A stretch of DNA of 64,000 nucleotides from an uncultured Bacteroidales bacterium (GCA_902489445.1 CABTZX010000003.1:1-64000); one strand, 5' to 3'. Positions 8,305 to 17,781 are shown, numbered from the stretch's first letter. The notes: a model not told the origin generated them from the letters alone. Numbers and translations: made by a program.

Positions 8305-9594
8305 TTAGCGGCGCGCCAGGCTTCGGTCGTAGCGAACGGCAAAGTGAACGAGGAAGAGTAAATAACCGATTTGCTCCACAACCTGATAGGCAAAGAAAAT
8401 AATTAGGAATGATCTGAACGAATCGGTTTGGAAGGCGCTGAGGATCACCACCGTACGGGCAACGAGCATAATGAGCTCGGCGGTCATATGGGCACGTTGC
8501 TTTCCAAAGATATCGGGCAACACATTGAGGATTGCCACCGCAAAGTTGGGCACCTTGGAGGGGAGCATCAAGCGAATAACCAATGCGGAAAGAAGCCATT
8601 TATCGCCCACAACAAGGCTCACTAACCCATCCATCAGCGGCCACAAAAGGGCGGCAGCGGGCAATCCGATAAGGAATACCGCTAAGAGCAAGCGACGGAT
8701 CAGCGCGCGGAGCGGCTGTTTCAGCTGTACGGCTCGGCTCATTCGCTCAAAATAGACGCTCCCCACTGCTCTGTTCAGCACGTTGAGCGGTCGCGCACAA
8801 AGCATCACCGCCATCGTAAAGATGCCCACTTCCGCCACGGTAAAGTGCACCGGTAGGAGCAACACCACAATGTTGGCGAGTAGCGTATCGGTAAGGATTT
8901 GGAAAATACCGTATCGGGGGAAGCGGTGCCAACGCTTCATTAGGTGCCGTTCCGCGCTGCTAATGCGGAATAATCGGGGTAAAAAGGTGCGGATGGAACG
9001 AACCAACTGCTTGCCACCCAGCACAATCCAAGAAAAAAAGAGTGAGAGTAATGCCGATAAAATCAGGCAAAATGTGGTGGGCGCAGCCAGACCCGTGAGC
9101 ACTTTGAGCAAATTGTTGCCAATGCCCTGCGTAGCTTGCGCCCAAGCCAAACGCTTGTATCGTTTGCGCCGAAGCGTATAAAGCGTGAACGCCTCGTTAC
9201 CTGCCTGCAACAAAACGTATAGAGGAAGGAGAAGCAGTAGCGCGGAAAGCGGATTCGGTACCGGTGAAAAGTATACAAGAAGTACTATCGCGCTGAGGCA
9301 AAGTGAGGTCAGGAGCGCCAACTTCAGTGCTAAGCGTAACAAAAGCGGTGCTTCCTGTTCGGAAGGCGTTACCACTATAGCTTGCTCAAATCGCCCTGAT
9401 GCCGCCACGGAGATTAGTCCGCCCCAAGTGAGGAAAAGCCCCAATTGCCCCATCGTATGCTCATTATACAAACGACCGATCAGCACAAGCAGTAGCAAAG
9501 CCACTACCTGCACGGAGGCTCCGGAGGAAAGGAGTTTAAAACTATCCCGTACAATGCCCCGATTCGGGGCTCCGTTTGCGCCGTTTTGAGGCAC
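8305..9594 (-). CDS. Polysaccharide flippase-like membrane protein
   Basis: An integral membrane protein of 429 aa with about 12 hydrophobic segments, resembling the polysaccharide transporter (Wzx/PST) branch of the MOP superfamily. These flip lipid-linked sugars across the inner membrane. The start is GTG at 9594, 10 bp downstream of the metallopeptidase gene. I see no glycosyltransferase genes beside it, so the substrate cannot be read from context; capsule or O-antigen units are possible. It is the last gene of a minus-strand run from 13508. Confidence 0.75.
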   Translation of the reverse strand: MPQNGANGAPNRGIVRDSFKLLSSGASVQVVALLLLVLIGRLYNEHTMGQLGLFLTWGGLISVAASGRFEQAIVVTPSEQEAPLLLRLALKLALLTSLCLSAIVLLVYFSPVPNPLSALLLLLPLYVLLQAGNEAFTLYTLRRKRYKRLAWAQATQGIGNNLLKVLTGLAAPTTFCLILSALLSLFFSWIVLGGKQLVRSIRTFLPRLFRISSAERHLMKRWHRFPRYGIFQILTDTLLANIVVLLLPVHFTVAEVGIFTMAVMLCARPLNVLNRAVGSVYFERMSRAVQLKQPLRALIRRLLLAVFLIGLPAAALLWPLMDGLVSLVVGDKWLLSALVIRLMLPSKVPNFAVAILNVLPDIFGKQRAHMTAELIMLVARTVVILSAFQTDSFRSFLIIFFAYQVVEQIGYLLFLVHFAVRYDRSLARR

Positions 9595-9604
9595 GATTTC
9601 GCCC

Positions 9605-10453
9605 TTAAGGTAGCTCTAATTCGCGCCCCGTAAAGGCACCTGTTTCAAATCCGCGGGCAAAAGCTTCCATACGTTGCCGCGATGTGCCGTGCGTAAACGA
9701 CTCGGGAACCGCGTAGCCCTGAGCCTTCTTTTGAAGCGTATCGTCGCCAATTGCTTCAGCGGCACGGAGTGCTTCCTCCAAATCACCGCTTTCAATGGCG
9801 ATAATGCCTAATCGTTGCGCATTATTTGCCCATACGCCGGCGAGATAATCGGCATTCAATTCCATCTGCACGCTATACCGATTGAACTCAGTTTCAGAGA
9901 GTTGTTGGCGAAGCCGATTAAGCTTATCGCTCAGCCCGAGCAAGTTCTGCACGTGATGCCCTACTTCGTGCGCCGTTACGTATGCCATCGCCAAATCGCC
10001 GGGCGCGTGGAACCGATTGGAAAGTTCGTGGAAAAAGTTCATATCGATGTATACTTTTTCATCGGCAGGACAGTAAAACGGCCCCACTTGTGCGGTGGCG
10101 CCGCCGCAACCGCTGTGTACTTCGTCGGTAAACGCTACCAAGGTCGGTTTCCGATATGCGGCACCGCGTTCGCGAAAAAGCGTACTCCACACATCGTTAC
10201 AGCTATTAAACACGAGAAGAGTAAAGTCCTTTAGCTCCTCATTTTCGTGTATTCGTGTAGAATCGATCGTCTCTTCGCCGCCTTGGGTCGCCACGATTTG
10301 ACTCAATCGTGAGGGGTTAATTCCGAAAAATAGTGCCAAAAGGACGATCGCTACCGAACCTATTCCGCCGCCGAGGGCTAATCCGCGGCGAGACGAACGC
10401 CCGCGCCGATCCTCAAAATTGGAGGTACTACGATTGGGTTTTATCCATTTCAT
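9605..10453 (-). CDS. Neutral zinc metallopeptidase (YpfJ family)
   Basis: This 282-aa protein has a short basic N-terminus, one membrane anchor (about residues 27-45), then the YpfJ/neutral zinc metallopeptidase domain. The zinc motif HEVGHH lies in AYVTAHEVGHHVQ, and CGGATAQVGPFYCPAD with a downstream MELNADYLAGVWA supplies the other family hallmarks. The catalytic part would face outside the inner membrane. The biological substrate is unknown. It is separated by 9 bp from the upstream fusion gene. Confidence 0.9.
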   Translation of the reverse strand: MKWIKPNRSTSNFEDRRGRSSRRGLALGGGIGSVAIVLLALFFGINPSRLSQIVATQGGEETIDSTRIHENEELKDFTLLVFNSCNDVWSTLFRERGAAYRKPTLVAFTDEVHSGCGGATAQVGPFYCPADEKVYIDMNFFHELSNRFHAPGDLAMAYVTAHEVGHHVQNLLGLSDKLNRLRQQLSETEFNRYSVQMELNADYLAGVWANNAQRLGIIAIESGDLEEALRAAEAIGDDTLQKKAQGYAVPESFTHGTSRQRMEAFARGFETGAFTGRELELP

Positions 10454-10462
10454 ACTGATATG

Positions 10463-11995
10463 CTATTCTAATGGTTCCGATTGAGTGAGTGCTTGCGTGA
10501 AACGACGCCTGAAAGCCTCCTCTAACTGCTGTTTTACTAACTCAATGCTCGTATTCACGTGCATCTCATGTTGCATAGAAGTAACGCCTTTATCCGTAAA
10601 TCCGCACGGATTGATCAGGTTAAAGTAGTTCAAATCGGTAAACACGTTCAGTGCTATGCCGTGCATCGTGATGTAACGCGATGCATACACGCCTACGGCA
10701 CATATCTTGCGAGCGCCGAGCCCGTGTGCATCAATCCACACACCGGAGGCACCTTCCAGCCGTTCGCCGCGGATGCTGTTCACCAAAAGAGTATCAATTA
10801 CGCACTGCTCCAATAACCATATGTACTGCTTTATACCGATGTGGAACTGCGAAAGATCGAAGATTGGGTACACTGTGAGCTGACCCGGGCCGTGAAACGT
10901 TATATCGCCTCCACGCTCAATATGGAGCAGTTCGATGCCCTCTTTAGCCAAACGATCGCGCGGCACTAATAGATTGGCATCTTTTCCATGCTTTCCGAGG
11001 GTAAAAACAGGGTCATGTTCGCAAAATAGTAGGTGATTGGTGGGGCGCAAACCACGCTGTTTTGCCTCCAAAGCTTGGGTAAAAAGCTCCTTTTGCAGTG
11101 CATATGCCTCCCGATAGGGGATATGCTTCAGATCGTGAAACTTATAGGGTTCCACGCATCCCAGGGGATGTTTGTTGGAAGGCACCTCTTCGTAATAGGC
11201 ATCGCGTCCGTTACTTTCGGGATGCCGGATTAGGGTTAGCCCGTCATAGGATGGAGCAACTCCCTCAGGGAGAAGCTGTTTCAGCTCATTATGTAGAGGT
11301 GCGTGATGCGAAAGATGTATAATATAGGTTTGCTTGGCACGGATGCGTTTCGCAATGGCAAGGGCATCTTCAATAGTTTGATGCGAGCCGTGCGGCTTTG
11401 TATAGCGTAGTGCGTTGACAAAGAACAACTTCGGATGCCGCGCCAAAGCGAGTTGTTCGTCGGAAATGCTCTTCAAATCGGTAAAAAACACGAAGTCGTT
11501 TATCCGAAAACCCAGTATCGGCAGCTTGCCGTGAAGCAACTCAATGGGCGTTACGGATAGCCCTTCCACGCAAAAAGGTTCCTTTCCAATCGGAATAAGT
11601 TCCAATCGGGGCGTACCGGGGTAGGGATGTGCGCCAAAGTAGTAGTGGAGCCGATAGCGAATGGAATCGAGCACGCGCTGCGAGGCGTATATCTTTATGG
11701 TACGGCGCCAGGCGAGCGTTCGGAGGTCATCAAGCCCTCCGATGTGGTCATAATGCTCATGTGTCAGCAAAATGGCATCGATGCGGTCGATGCCGGCAGC
11801 AATGGCTTGCGCCCGAAAGTCCGGACTACAATCGATAAGTATCCGCTTATTTTCGTCGGTAGTTAGGAGCGCCGAGGTGCGCGTACGCTTATCGTGCGGA
11901 TCCCGGCTTAGACAGGTGCTGCAGTAACAGCCTATTTCGGGCACACCGGTACTGGTTCCCGAGCCCCAAAGCATTACTTCGCGCAGCGTAGCCAT
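10463..11995 (-). CDS. lipB: Metallo-beta-lactamase-fold hydrolase fused to lipoyl(octanoyl) transferase LipB
   Basis: One uninterrupted frame of 510 aa with two domains. Residues about 1-255 are a PhnP-like metallo-beta-lactamase fold with the metal motif THEHYDHIGG and a Cys cluster CYCSTC near the N-terminus. Residues about 275-500 are LipB: ERGGDITFHGPGQLTVYP, the catalytic Lys in ARKICAVGV, and the nucleophile Cys in NPCGFTDKGVTS. LipB moves octanoate from acyl carrier protein to lipoate-dependent enzymes. The hydrolase half has no assigned substrate. lipA is not in the window. The fusion is real as sequenced, with no stop between the domains. Confidence 0.92.
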   Translation of the reverse strand: MATLREVMLWGSGTSTGVPEIGCYCSTCLSRDPHDKRTRTSALLTTDENKRILIDCSPDFRAQAIAAGIDRIDAILLTHEHYDHIGGLDDLRTLAWRRTIKIYASQRVLDSIRYRLHYYFGAHPYPGTPRLELIPIGKEPFCVEGLSVTPIELLHGKLPILGFRINDFVFFTDLKSISDEQLALARHPKLFFVNALRYTKPHGSHQTIEDALAIAKRIRAKQTYIIHLSHHAPLHNELKQLLPEGVAPSYDGLTLIRHPESNGRDAYYEEVPSNKHPLGCVEPYKFHDLKHIPYREAYALQKELFTQALEAKQRGLRPTNHLLFCEHDPVFTLGKHGKDANLLVPRDRLAKEGIELLHIERGGDITFHGPGQLTVYPIFDLSQFHIGIKQYIWLLEQCVIDTLLVNSIRGERLEGASGVWIDAHGLGARKICAVGVYASRYITMHGIALNVFTDLNYFNLINPCGFTDKGVTSMQHEMHVNTSIELVKQQLEEAFRRRFTQALTQSEPLE

Positions 11996-12023
11996 AGCTT
12001 GTTTTTCGCTTATATACAGAGTG

Positions 12024-13031
12024 TTATGAAATGTAACGAACCTCCGGATTTAAGCGAACATCGAATTTTTCCTGAACCGTGTTCGCTACGAAACGGGCAA
12101 AATCGGCAATTTCACTACCGGATGCATCCGCATAGTTCACGAGCACAAGGGGTTGCTTATGCCACGTACCCACGGCGCCTTTGCGAAATCCCTTTAATCC
12201 GCTCCGGTCAATGAGCCATGCAGCCGACAGCTTTACCCCCTCTTTTGCCGGATAATGGGGCATATCGGGATAAGCGGCAAGCAGAGCGTTGCAGCGCGCT
12301 TCCTCTACTACGGGGTTCATAAAAAAGCTACCCGCATTGGGATAGGTATGGTAATCCGGCAATTTGGCGTTACGTATTTCCACCACCGCTCGGCGTACTT
12401 CCGCCGGCGTGGGCATTTGTTCGCCAAAGAACTGACGGAGCGCCGCATAGCTCAGATTAGGATTAGCTTCCGTTTGTAGGCGGTAAGTGACGTGCGTTAC
12501 TACATGGGAGGCGGCTTCCTGCCGTTTGAACAAGCTTTTCCTATAAGCAAAAGCGCAATCCTCACGGCTAAATCGATGCACTTTACCGTCCTTTAGGTCG
12601 ACGGTCTCTACCGAATCGATAATTTGCGATACTTCCGCTCCGTAGGCACCTATGTTTTGTACCGCGGATGCTCCTACGGTTCCGGGAATTCCGGATAGGT
12701 TTTCCGCGCCGAAAAGCCCCTTTTGGAGCAGTATTTCGACCAAATCGTCCCACACCACACCGCTACCCACGCGCACCAAATGCGTGCTACCCTCATCGGC
12801 AATCTCCTCAAAGGAGTTAATGCGCGAATAGAGCACTGCGCCGGAGTAATTCCCCGTAAACAACAAATTGGTTCCCTCCCCAATGGTAATAAAGGGGAGG
12901 GAAGCAAAATATTCGTCCTTAGCGAGGGTCTGAAGATCCGCTACGCTGTCAAACGCTATCCACCAATCGGCATACGAATCGGTACGAAAACCGGTATGCT
13001 CCTTCAGCGAATAGTGCCGAAGGATCTCCAT
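12024..13031 (-). CDS. murB: UDP-N-acetylenolpyruvoylglucosamine reductase MurB
   Basis: Cytoplasmic FAD enzyme that reduces UDP-GlcNAc-enolpyruvate to UDP-MurNAc for peptidoglycan. At 335 aa it has the FAD-binding part with GIPGTVGASAVQNIGAYGAE and the conserved NAGSFFMNP carrying the catalytic Ser, followed by LIDRSGLKGFRKGAVG. Size and the Y-loop-containing C-terminal region fit the E. coli-like type. Its ATG directly abuts the stop of the upstream SPOR gene. Confidence 0.96.
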   Translation of the reverse strand: MEILRHYSLKEHTGFRTDSYADWWIAFDSVADLQTLAKDEYFASLPFITIGEGTNLLFTGNYSGAVLYSRINSFEEIADEGSTHLVRVGSGVVWDDLVEILLQKGLFGAENLSGIPGTVGASAVQNIGAYGAEVSQIIDSVETVDLKDGKVHRFSREDCAFAYRKSLFKRQEAASHVVTHVTYRLQTEANPNLSYAALRQFFGEQMPTPAEVRRAVVEIRNAKLPDYHTYPNAGSFFMNPVVEEARCNALLAAYPDMPHYPAKEGVKLSAAWLIDRSGLKGFRKGAVGTWHKQPLVLVNYADASGSEIADFARFVANTVQEKFDVRLNPEVRYIS

Positions 13032-13508
13032 TTATCGGTCTATTTCAAGGAGCCATGCGTCCGGATAACGTTCGCGGAGCACATCACGGCTGCTTACTGC
13101 CTGATCTCTGGTGGGGAAGCTTGATGCAATTACACGCAGCATACCCATTTCATTCTTCACCAAAACGGCGTGATAGCCCATTCCTTCCACTTCCGCTTTA
13201 CGCCCTCGCGCGTTGGTGGGGTTGCTGAAGCTGCCTACTACTACGCTATAACGCTGCACGAGGGACTGATCTTCTCCTTCAACGGCGGAGAAGCGTTCCT
13301 TCCGAACGGTTACATCCGCTTCAGCCGGCTTGGATACAATCACGTCTTCCTCTTCTACTTCGGGAGCCGTTGTGCTCTGATTGTTCTGAGCAATTTCACG
13401 TTGCTTTGCCTGTTCGTAAACCTGACGGTACGCGCTTTGTTTGGGCTTACAGCCTACAAAACAGAGAGCTACCAACAGAGTGGATAATAGAATTACTGAC
13501 TTTCTCAT
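13032..13508 (-). CDS. SPOR-domain lipoprotein
   Basis: A small lipoprotein of 158 aa. The signal ends in the lipobox VALCFVGC (Cys20), followed by a Gln/Glu-rich linker (about 21-80) and a C-terminal SPOR domain (about 85-158: YSVVVGSFSNPTNARG, and RVIASSFPTRDQA). SPOR domains bind denuded peptidoglycan at division sites. Immediate adjacency to murB supports a cell-wall role, which is inference. Confidence 0.88.
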   Translation of the reverse strand: MRKSVILLSTLLVALCFVGCKPKQSAYRQVYEQAKQREIAQNNQSTTAPEVEEEDVIVSKPAEADVTVRKERFSAVEGEDQSLVQRYSVVVGSFSNPTNARGRKAEVEGMGYHAVLVKNEMGMLRVIASSFPTRDQAVSSRDVLRERYPDAWLLEIDR

Positions 13509-13630
13509 TGTTCTGTTCGATTTTACTGCCTACTTCTTGATCTTTTTCTACTCATACTATAGCCCGGTTCTGCCCGCTTGGCTCACCGAGCGGAAGGTAC
13601 CTTGGCAACTGCCGAAGAGTGCCTTCGCTA

Positions 13631-13638
13631 CAAAGATA
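13631..13638 (-). promoter_or_regulatory. Putative -7 element for the SPOR/murB operon
   Basis: TATCTTTG on the minus strand matches the Bacteroidetes -7 consensus TAnnTTTG. I see no convincing -33 box at the expected distance. It would give a leader of roughly 115 nt. Confidence 0.4.
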
Positions 13639-13697
13639 ATCTCTTTTCGTTAATCTGAGCATATCCGAGCCGATTCTTCCCTCCCTACCCCTCTGCC

Positions 13698-13781
13698 GAA
13701 ACCTATATACCTTTCGTTTGAAACCTATATACCTATTGACGGAAACCTATATACCTTTTACTCGAAACGTATATACCTATC
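13698..13781. repeat. Class A palindrome array A2 (4 units, 22-bp pitch)
   Basis: Cores at 13702, 13724, 13746 and 13768 (CCTATATACC three times, then CGTATATACC), each preceded by GAAA. It lies between two divergent genes, in the 509-bp gap before gyrB, which otherwise holds only candidate promoters. Confidence 0.93.
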
Positions 13782-13837
13782 GCCAAGGGGCCGTAAGCCG
13801 GTGCGAGCGGGGGCATGCTCATAAGCGCCTTTTTGCG

Positions 13838-13845
13838 TATCTTTG
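13838..13845 (+). promoter_or_regulatory. Putative -7 element for gyrB
   Basis: TATCTTTG fits TAnnTTTG and lies about 170 bp before gyrB. No clear TTTG is found 18-20 bp upstream, so this is a weak call. Confidence 0.4.
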
Positions 13846-14017
13846 CGGTGATGAAAAGAGCGTTGTGCGGCATAGCCCTACAGAACAGCCGAACGTGTGT
13901 GGGCTCTACTAAAGAGCAATCGCTGCCGAGGCGGCTCGCAGCGGGCTATTCCTATATGTGCGGAAGTTACCTGCAACAAGGCTCTTTGATTTAGTTTTCA
14001 ATGGAATAAGAGAGATT

Positions 14018-15985
14018 ATGTTAGAGAACGGCAGACCCGAAGGCGCGAATAGTTATTCCGCCGATAAAATACAGGTATTGGAAGGCTTGGAAGCGGTGCG
14101 CAAACGCCCCGCCATGTACATTGGTGATATTAGCGAGCGAGGGCTCCACCACTTGGTTAATGAGGTGGTGGATAACTCCGTGGACGAGGCTCTGGCGGGC
14201 TACTGCACCGATATCGATGTGCGCATTCTGCCGGGGAACGCCATTCGGGTAATTGATAACGGGCGAGGCATTCCGGTGGATATGCACCCCAAGGAACACC
14301 GCAGTGCGCTGGAAGTAGTAATGACTACGCTGCACGCCGGGGGTAAATTTGACCAAGCCAACTACAAAGTGAGCGGCGGCTTACACGGTGTGGGCGTTTC
14401 CTGCGTTAATGCGCTTTCCAAAAAGTTAGTGGCGGAAGTAAAGCGCGATGGGAAGCTTTACCGCCAAACCTATCACGAAGGCAAGCCGGACGGCCCGGTG
14501 GAAGTGGTAGGCGATGCGGACGGCTCCGGTACAATTATCACCTTTTATCCGGACGATACCATCTTTACCGTAACGGAATATAAGTTCGATCTGCTTGCGC
14601 GTCGCTTGCGTGAGCTCTCTTTCCTCAATGCGGGGCTTCGCCTGCGCCTTACGGACGAGAGAGAGGCTCCTGCGGATGGCAAAACCGAGTATCCTTTTGA
14701 GCAATTCCATTCGGAAAACGGGCTCACCGAGTTCGTAACCTATTTGGATCGGAACCGCGAACCGCTCCTGGAAGCTCCCATCCGCATCGAATGCAACAAG
14801 GAGGGCTTCCCGCCTATCGATATTGCTATCACCTACAACAAGGACTATCAGGAAAACGTATATAGCTACGTAAACGACATCAACACGATTGAAGGCGGTA
14901 CACACGTAACCGGCTTTAGGCGTGCACTGACGCGTACGCTGAAGGCTTATGCGGATCAATCCGGCATGTTGAGTAAAGCAAAAGTGAGCGTTGTGGGCGA
15001 CGACTTCCGCGAAGGCTTAACGGCGGTGATCAGCGTACAGGTAAAAGACCCTCAGTTTGAGGGACAAACGAAAACAAAACTCGGGAACAGCGAAATTGCT
15101 CCTGCCGTGGATCGCGTTGTGGGAGAGACACTTGCTACCTATCTTGAGGAACATCCCGAAGAAGCCCGGCTGATTGTGGAAAAAGTGTTGCTGGCGGCTC
15201 AGGCACGTACGGCAGCGGAAAAGGCGCGCAGCTTGGTGCAACGCAAAACAGTACTATCCGGAGGCGGACTGCCCGGCAAGCTGGCGGACTGCTCGTCTAA
15301 GGATCCCGCTAAATGCGAGCTGTTCATTGTGGAAGGGGATTCGGCAGGCGGAACCGCTAAGCAGGGTCGCGATCGCGAGTTTCAGGCTATTCTGCCGCTG
15401 AGAGGTAAAATCCTCAACGTGGAAAAAGCGCAGGAACACCGTATTTTTGAGAATCAGGAAATCCGTAACATCTATACCGCTTTGGGCGTTACCGTAGGTA
15501 CGGAGGACGACCCGAAGGCGCTCAATTTGTCCAAATTACGCTACCATAAAGTGATCATCATGACCGATGCGGATGTGGACGGAGCGCACATTGGTACGCT
15601 GATCTTAACCTTCTTCTTCCGCAAAATGCGCGAACTGATCGAGGACGGATACGTCTATTTGGCAACACCACCGCTCTATATGTGCAAAAAAGGCAAGGAA
15701 GAGGCGTATTGCTGGACAGAACGTCAGCGGCGCGAGTTTGTGGAACGCTTTGCGGACGGTAACGAAAACCGCGTACATGTACAGCGGTACAAAGGGTTGG
15801 GTGAAATGAACGAAGAGCAACTTTGGCAAACAACCATGAACCCCGATACCCGTATCCTGAAACAGATAACGATGGACGACATTTTGTCCGCCGATACGCT
15901 GTTCTCAACGCTGATGGGAGAAAATGTGGAACCTCGTAAGCAATTTATTTCCGATAACGCTAATTATGCTCGCATCGATGCTTAA
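14018..15985 (+). CDS. gyrB: DNA gyrase subunit B
   Basis: ATPase subunit of DNA gyrase, which introduces negative supercoils; GyrA is not in the window. From the ATG at 14018 it is 655 aa, a normal length for a GyrB without the enterobacterial insert. Seen in order: EAVRKRPAMYIGD, ATP-site DNGRGIPVD and GGLHGVGVSCVNALS, the TOPRIM motifs EGDSAGGTAKQGRDR and DADVDGAHI, and QRYKGLGEMN near the end. An upstream in-frame GTG at 13958 would add 20 unconserved residues. The next gene starts inside its 3' end. Confidence 0.97.
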   Translation: MLENGRPEGANSYSADKIQVLEGLEAVRKRPAMYIGDISERGLHHLVNEVVDNSVDEALAGYCTDIDVRILPGNAIRVIDNGRGIPVDMHPKEHRSALEVVMTTLHAGGKFDQANYKVSGGLHGVGVSCVNALSKKLVAEVKRDGKLYRQTYHEGKPDGPVEVVGDADGSGTIITFYPDDTIFTVTEYKFDLLARRLRELSFLNAGLRLRLTDEREAPADGKTEYPFEQFHSENGLTEFVTYLDRNREPLLEAPIRIECNKEGFPPIDIAITYNKDYQENVYSYVNDINTIEGGTHVTGFRRALTRTLKAYADQSGMLSKAKVSVVGDDFREGLTAVISVQVKDPQFEGQTKTKLGNSEIAPAVDRVVGETLATYLEEHPEEARLIVEKVLLAAQARTAAEKARSLVQRKTVLSGGGLPGKLADCSSKDPAKCELFIVEGDSAGGTAKQGRDREFQAILPLRGKILNVEKAQEHRIFENQEIRNIYTALGVTVGTEDDPKALNLSKLRYHKVIIMTDADVDGAHIGTLILTFFFRKMRELIEDGYVYLATPPLYMCKKGKEEAYCWTERQRREFVERFADGNENRVHVQRYKGLGEMNEEQLWQTTMNPDTRILKQITMDDILSADTLFSTLMGENVEPRKQFISDNANYARIDA

Positions 15986-17765
15986 CGCAGCCGATGCACA
16001 GCCGCTTTCGCCCGCATTACACGAGTTGTACGCGGAAGCCGAAGCAGCGCAAAGTACGGATCACGCCGCTAAACCGGTCATCGGGCTCGTAGCTCATGCC
16101 ACGGAAGCGGGTAACAGCGTGGCGGATGCCTATGTAAAAGCGGTGAGCGATGCCGGCGGTGTACCGGTAATTCTCCCGATAGTGGACAATTTGTCGCTAT
16201 TGGATTCGCTACTCGATACTATTGACGCACTGCTGCTCACCGGTGGATGCGATTCGCTACCGGCATACTTCGGTGAGGAACCGAATCCCAAAATCGGAAA
16301 CATTCAGGTGGCGCGCGATCGGATGGAGCTACCTCTATCCCTTTTCGCTACGCGACGCAATATGCCGGTGCTGGGAATTTGTCGCGGTATGCAGCTGATT
16401 AACATCGCATTAGGCGGTACTCTTTACCAAGATTTGGCAACCGATTTCCCGGGAAAGAGCATTGCCCACGCGCCAAAAGTGGATTTATCGGTAGGTTCCC
16501 ACTCGGTGCGCCTCGCCGGAGGTAGGAACGAACTGCGCGATATTCTCGGGTTAAAAGAGGGCACTCCGCTGATGGTGAACAGTTTACATCATCAGGCGGT
16601 AAAAAAAGCAGGGAAGGGTTTGCGCGTGGTAGCGACCGCTCCCGACGGCGTTATTGAGGCGTTGAGCGGTTTTCCCGAAAAAAACATCATAGCAGTGCAG
16701 TGGCACCCCGAACAGATGGCGGCAAAAGGCGATGCCGTGATGAAACGTCTGTTCCGGTTTTTCGTTACCGAAGCCGCTCTCTATAAGCGCGCTAAAGCCA
16801 TTCACATGCGTTCGGTGGTGTTGGATTCGCACAACGATACGCCAATGACCTTTACCGCTACAACAGATTTATCCAAACGGGGTGATTCACAGGTAGATTT
16901 GTGCCGAATGCGCGAAGGATTGGTATCGACAAGCATTATGATAGCCTATTTGCCGCAAGGCGCTTTAACCGCTGAAGCGCACAATAAAGCATATCGCTAT
17001 GCCTTAGATAAATTGGATGCCATTAAGAGACAAACCGACGCACATCCCGATAAGGTATGCTACGCCACATCGGCAGCGGATATTCGTGCCGCTAAGCGCA
17101 GCGGATTGCTCTCTATAGTGCCGTCCATCGAAAACGGATATGCGATGGGTACGGATCTAAGCCGTTTGGATACGTTTCGGGAGCGGGGTGTGGTCTATAT
17201 CACCCTCTGTCACAACGGAGATAATGCGCTTTGCGATGCGGCACAACGGAGTAAACGTACACACAAAGGCATTAGTGCTTTAGGCGAAAAAGCGATCCTC
17301 CGGATGAACGAATTGGGCATTCTGGTGGATGTATCCCACACTTCCGAGGAAACAACCCGTCAGGCGCTCCGTATCAGCCGAAAACCGATCATCGCCAGCC
17401 ACTCATCGGCAAAGGAAATCTATAATCATCCGCGCAATTTGTCGGACGAAATGCTCAAAGCTATAGCCGATAAGGGCGGAGTGGTGCAAGTTTGTCTGTA
17501 CCATGGCTTTATTGCTCCCAACCGCGGAGAGGCTGATATACGCAAAGTGGCAGATCATATTGACCACATAGTCAAAGTGGCAGGGATTCACGCCGTTGGA
17601 GTGGGAAGTGACTTTGACGGGGGTGGCGGATTGATCGGATTGCGCGGAAGCAACGATTTGATCCGTTTAACCGTGGAATTGCTGCGCCGTGGCTACTCGG
17701 ACGATGCGCTCGAAGCTCTGTGGGGTGGGAACTTTTTGCGCGTTATGGAGGCTAACGGAAGATAA
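15924..17765 (+). CDS. Secreted fusion of peptidase C26 (gamma-glutamyl hydrolase-like) and membrane dipeptidase M19
   Basis: The product is 613 aa with a signal peptide (cleavage probable after ADA near residue 25). Residues about 50-280 form a class I amidotransferase-like C26 domain with nucleophile Cys in LGICRGMQ and a later WHPEQ. Residues about 290-610 form an M19 zinc dipeptidase with DSHNDTP, VDVSHTSEET, ASHSSA and GVGSDFDG. It is probably periplasmic and could degrade gamma-glutamyl and ordinary dipeptides; the substrate is inferred. Its start overlaps gyrB by 62 bp in another frame. Later ATGs at 15966 and 15978 would destroy the signal peptide. Confidence 0.88.
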   Translation: MWNLVSNLFPITLIMLASMLNAADAQPLSPALHELYAEAEAAQSTDHAAKPVIGLVAHATEAGNSVADAYVKAVSDAGGVPVILPIVDNLSLLDSLLDTIDALLLTGGCDSLPAYFGEEPNPKIGNIQVARDRMELPLSLFATRRNMPVLGICRGMQLINIALGGTLYQDLATDFPGKSIAHAPKVDLSVGSHSVRLAGGRNELRDILGLKEGTPLMVNSLHHQAVKKAGKGLRVVATAPDGVIEALSGFPEKNIIAVQWHPEQMAAKGDAVMKRLFRFFVTEAALYKRAKAIHMRSVVLDSHNDTPMTFTATTDLSKRGDSQVDLCRMREGLVSTSIMIAYLPQGALTAEAHNKAYRYALDKLDAIKRQTDAHPDKVCYATSAADIRAAKRSGLLSIVPSIENGYAMGTDLSRLDTFRERGVVYITLCHNGDNALCDAAQRSKRTHKGISALGEKAILRMNELGILVDVSHTSEETTRQALRISRKPIIASHSSAKEIYNHPRNLSDEMLKAIADKGGVVQVCLYHGFIAPNRGEADIRKVADHIDHIVKVAGIHAVGVGSDFDGGGGLIGLRGSNDLIRLTVELLRRGYSDDALEALWGGNFLRVMEANGR

Positions 17766-17781
17766 TGGCACGCTTTTTGCA
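17766..17781 (+). promoter_or_regulatory. Sigma-54-like promoter of ftsH
   Basis: TGGCAC-N5-TTGCA is an exact match to the core -24/-12 consensus. It lies immediately after the stop of the upstream gene and 84 bp before the ftsH ATG. A near copy precedes dnaK. Confidence 0.55.

Noticed and set aside
10463..11995. Treating the MBL/LipB gene as two genes joined by a sequencing error
   Set aside because: The frame is continuous, the linker (about 20 residues) contains no start with a ribosome site, and both domains are complete; kept as a fusion.
13851..13994. 47-codon open frame in the gyrB leader (starts MKRALCGIA)
   Set aside because: The ATG lies essentially at the predicted transcription start, no ribosome site is visible and the peptide has no recognisable features.
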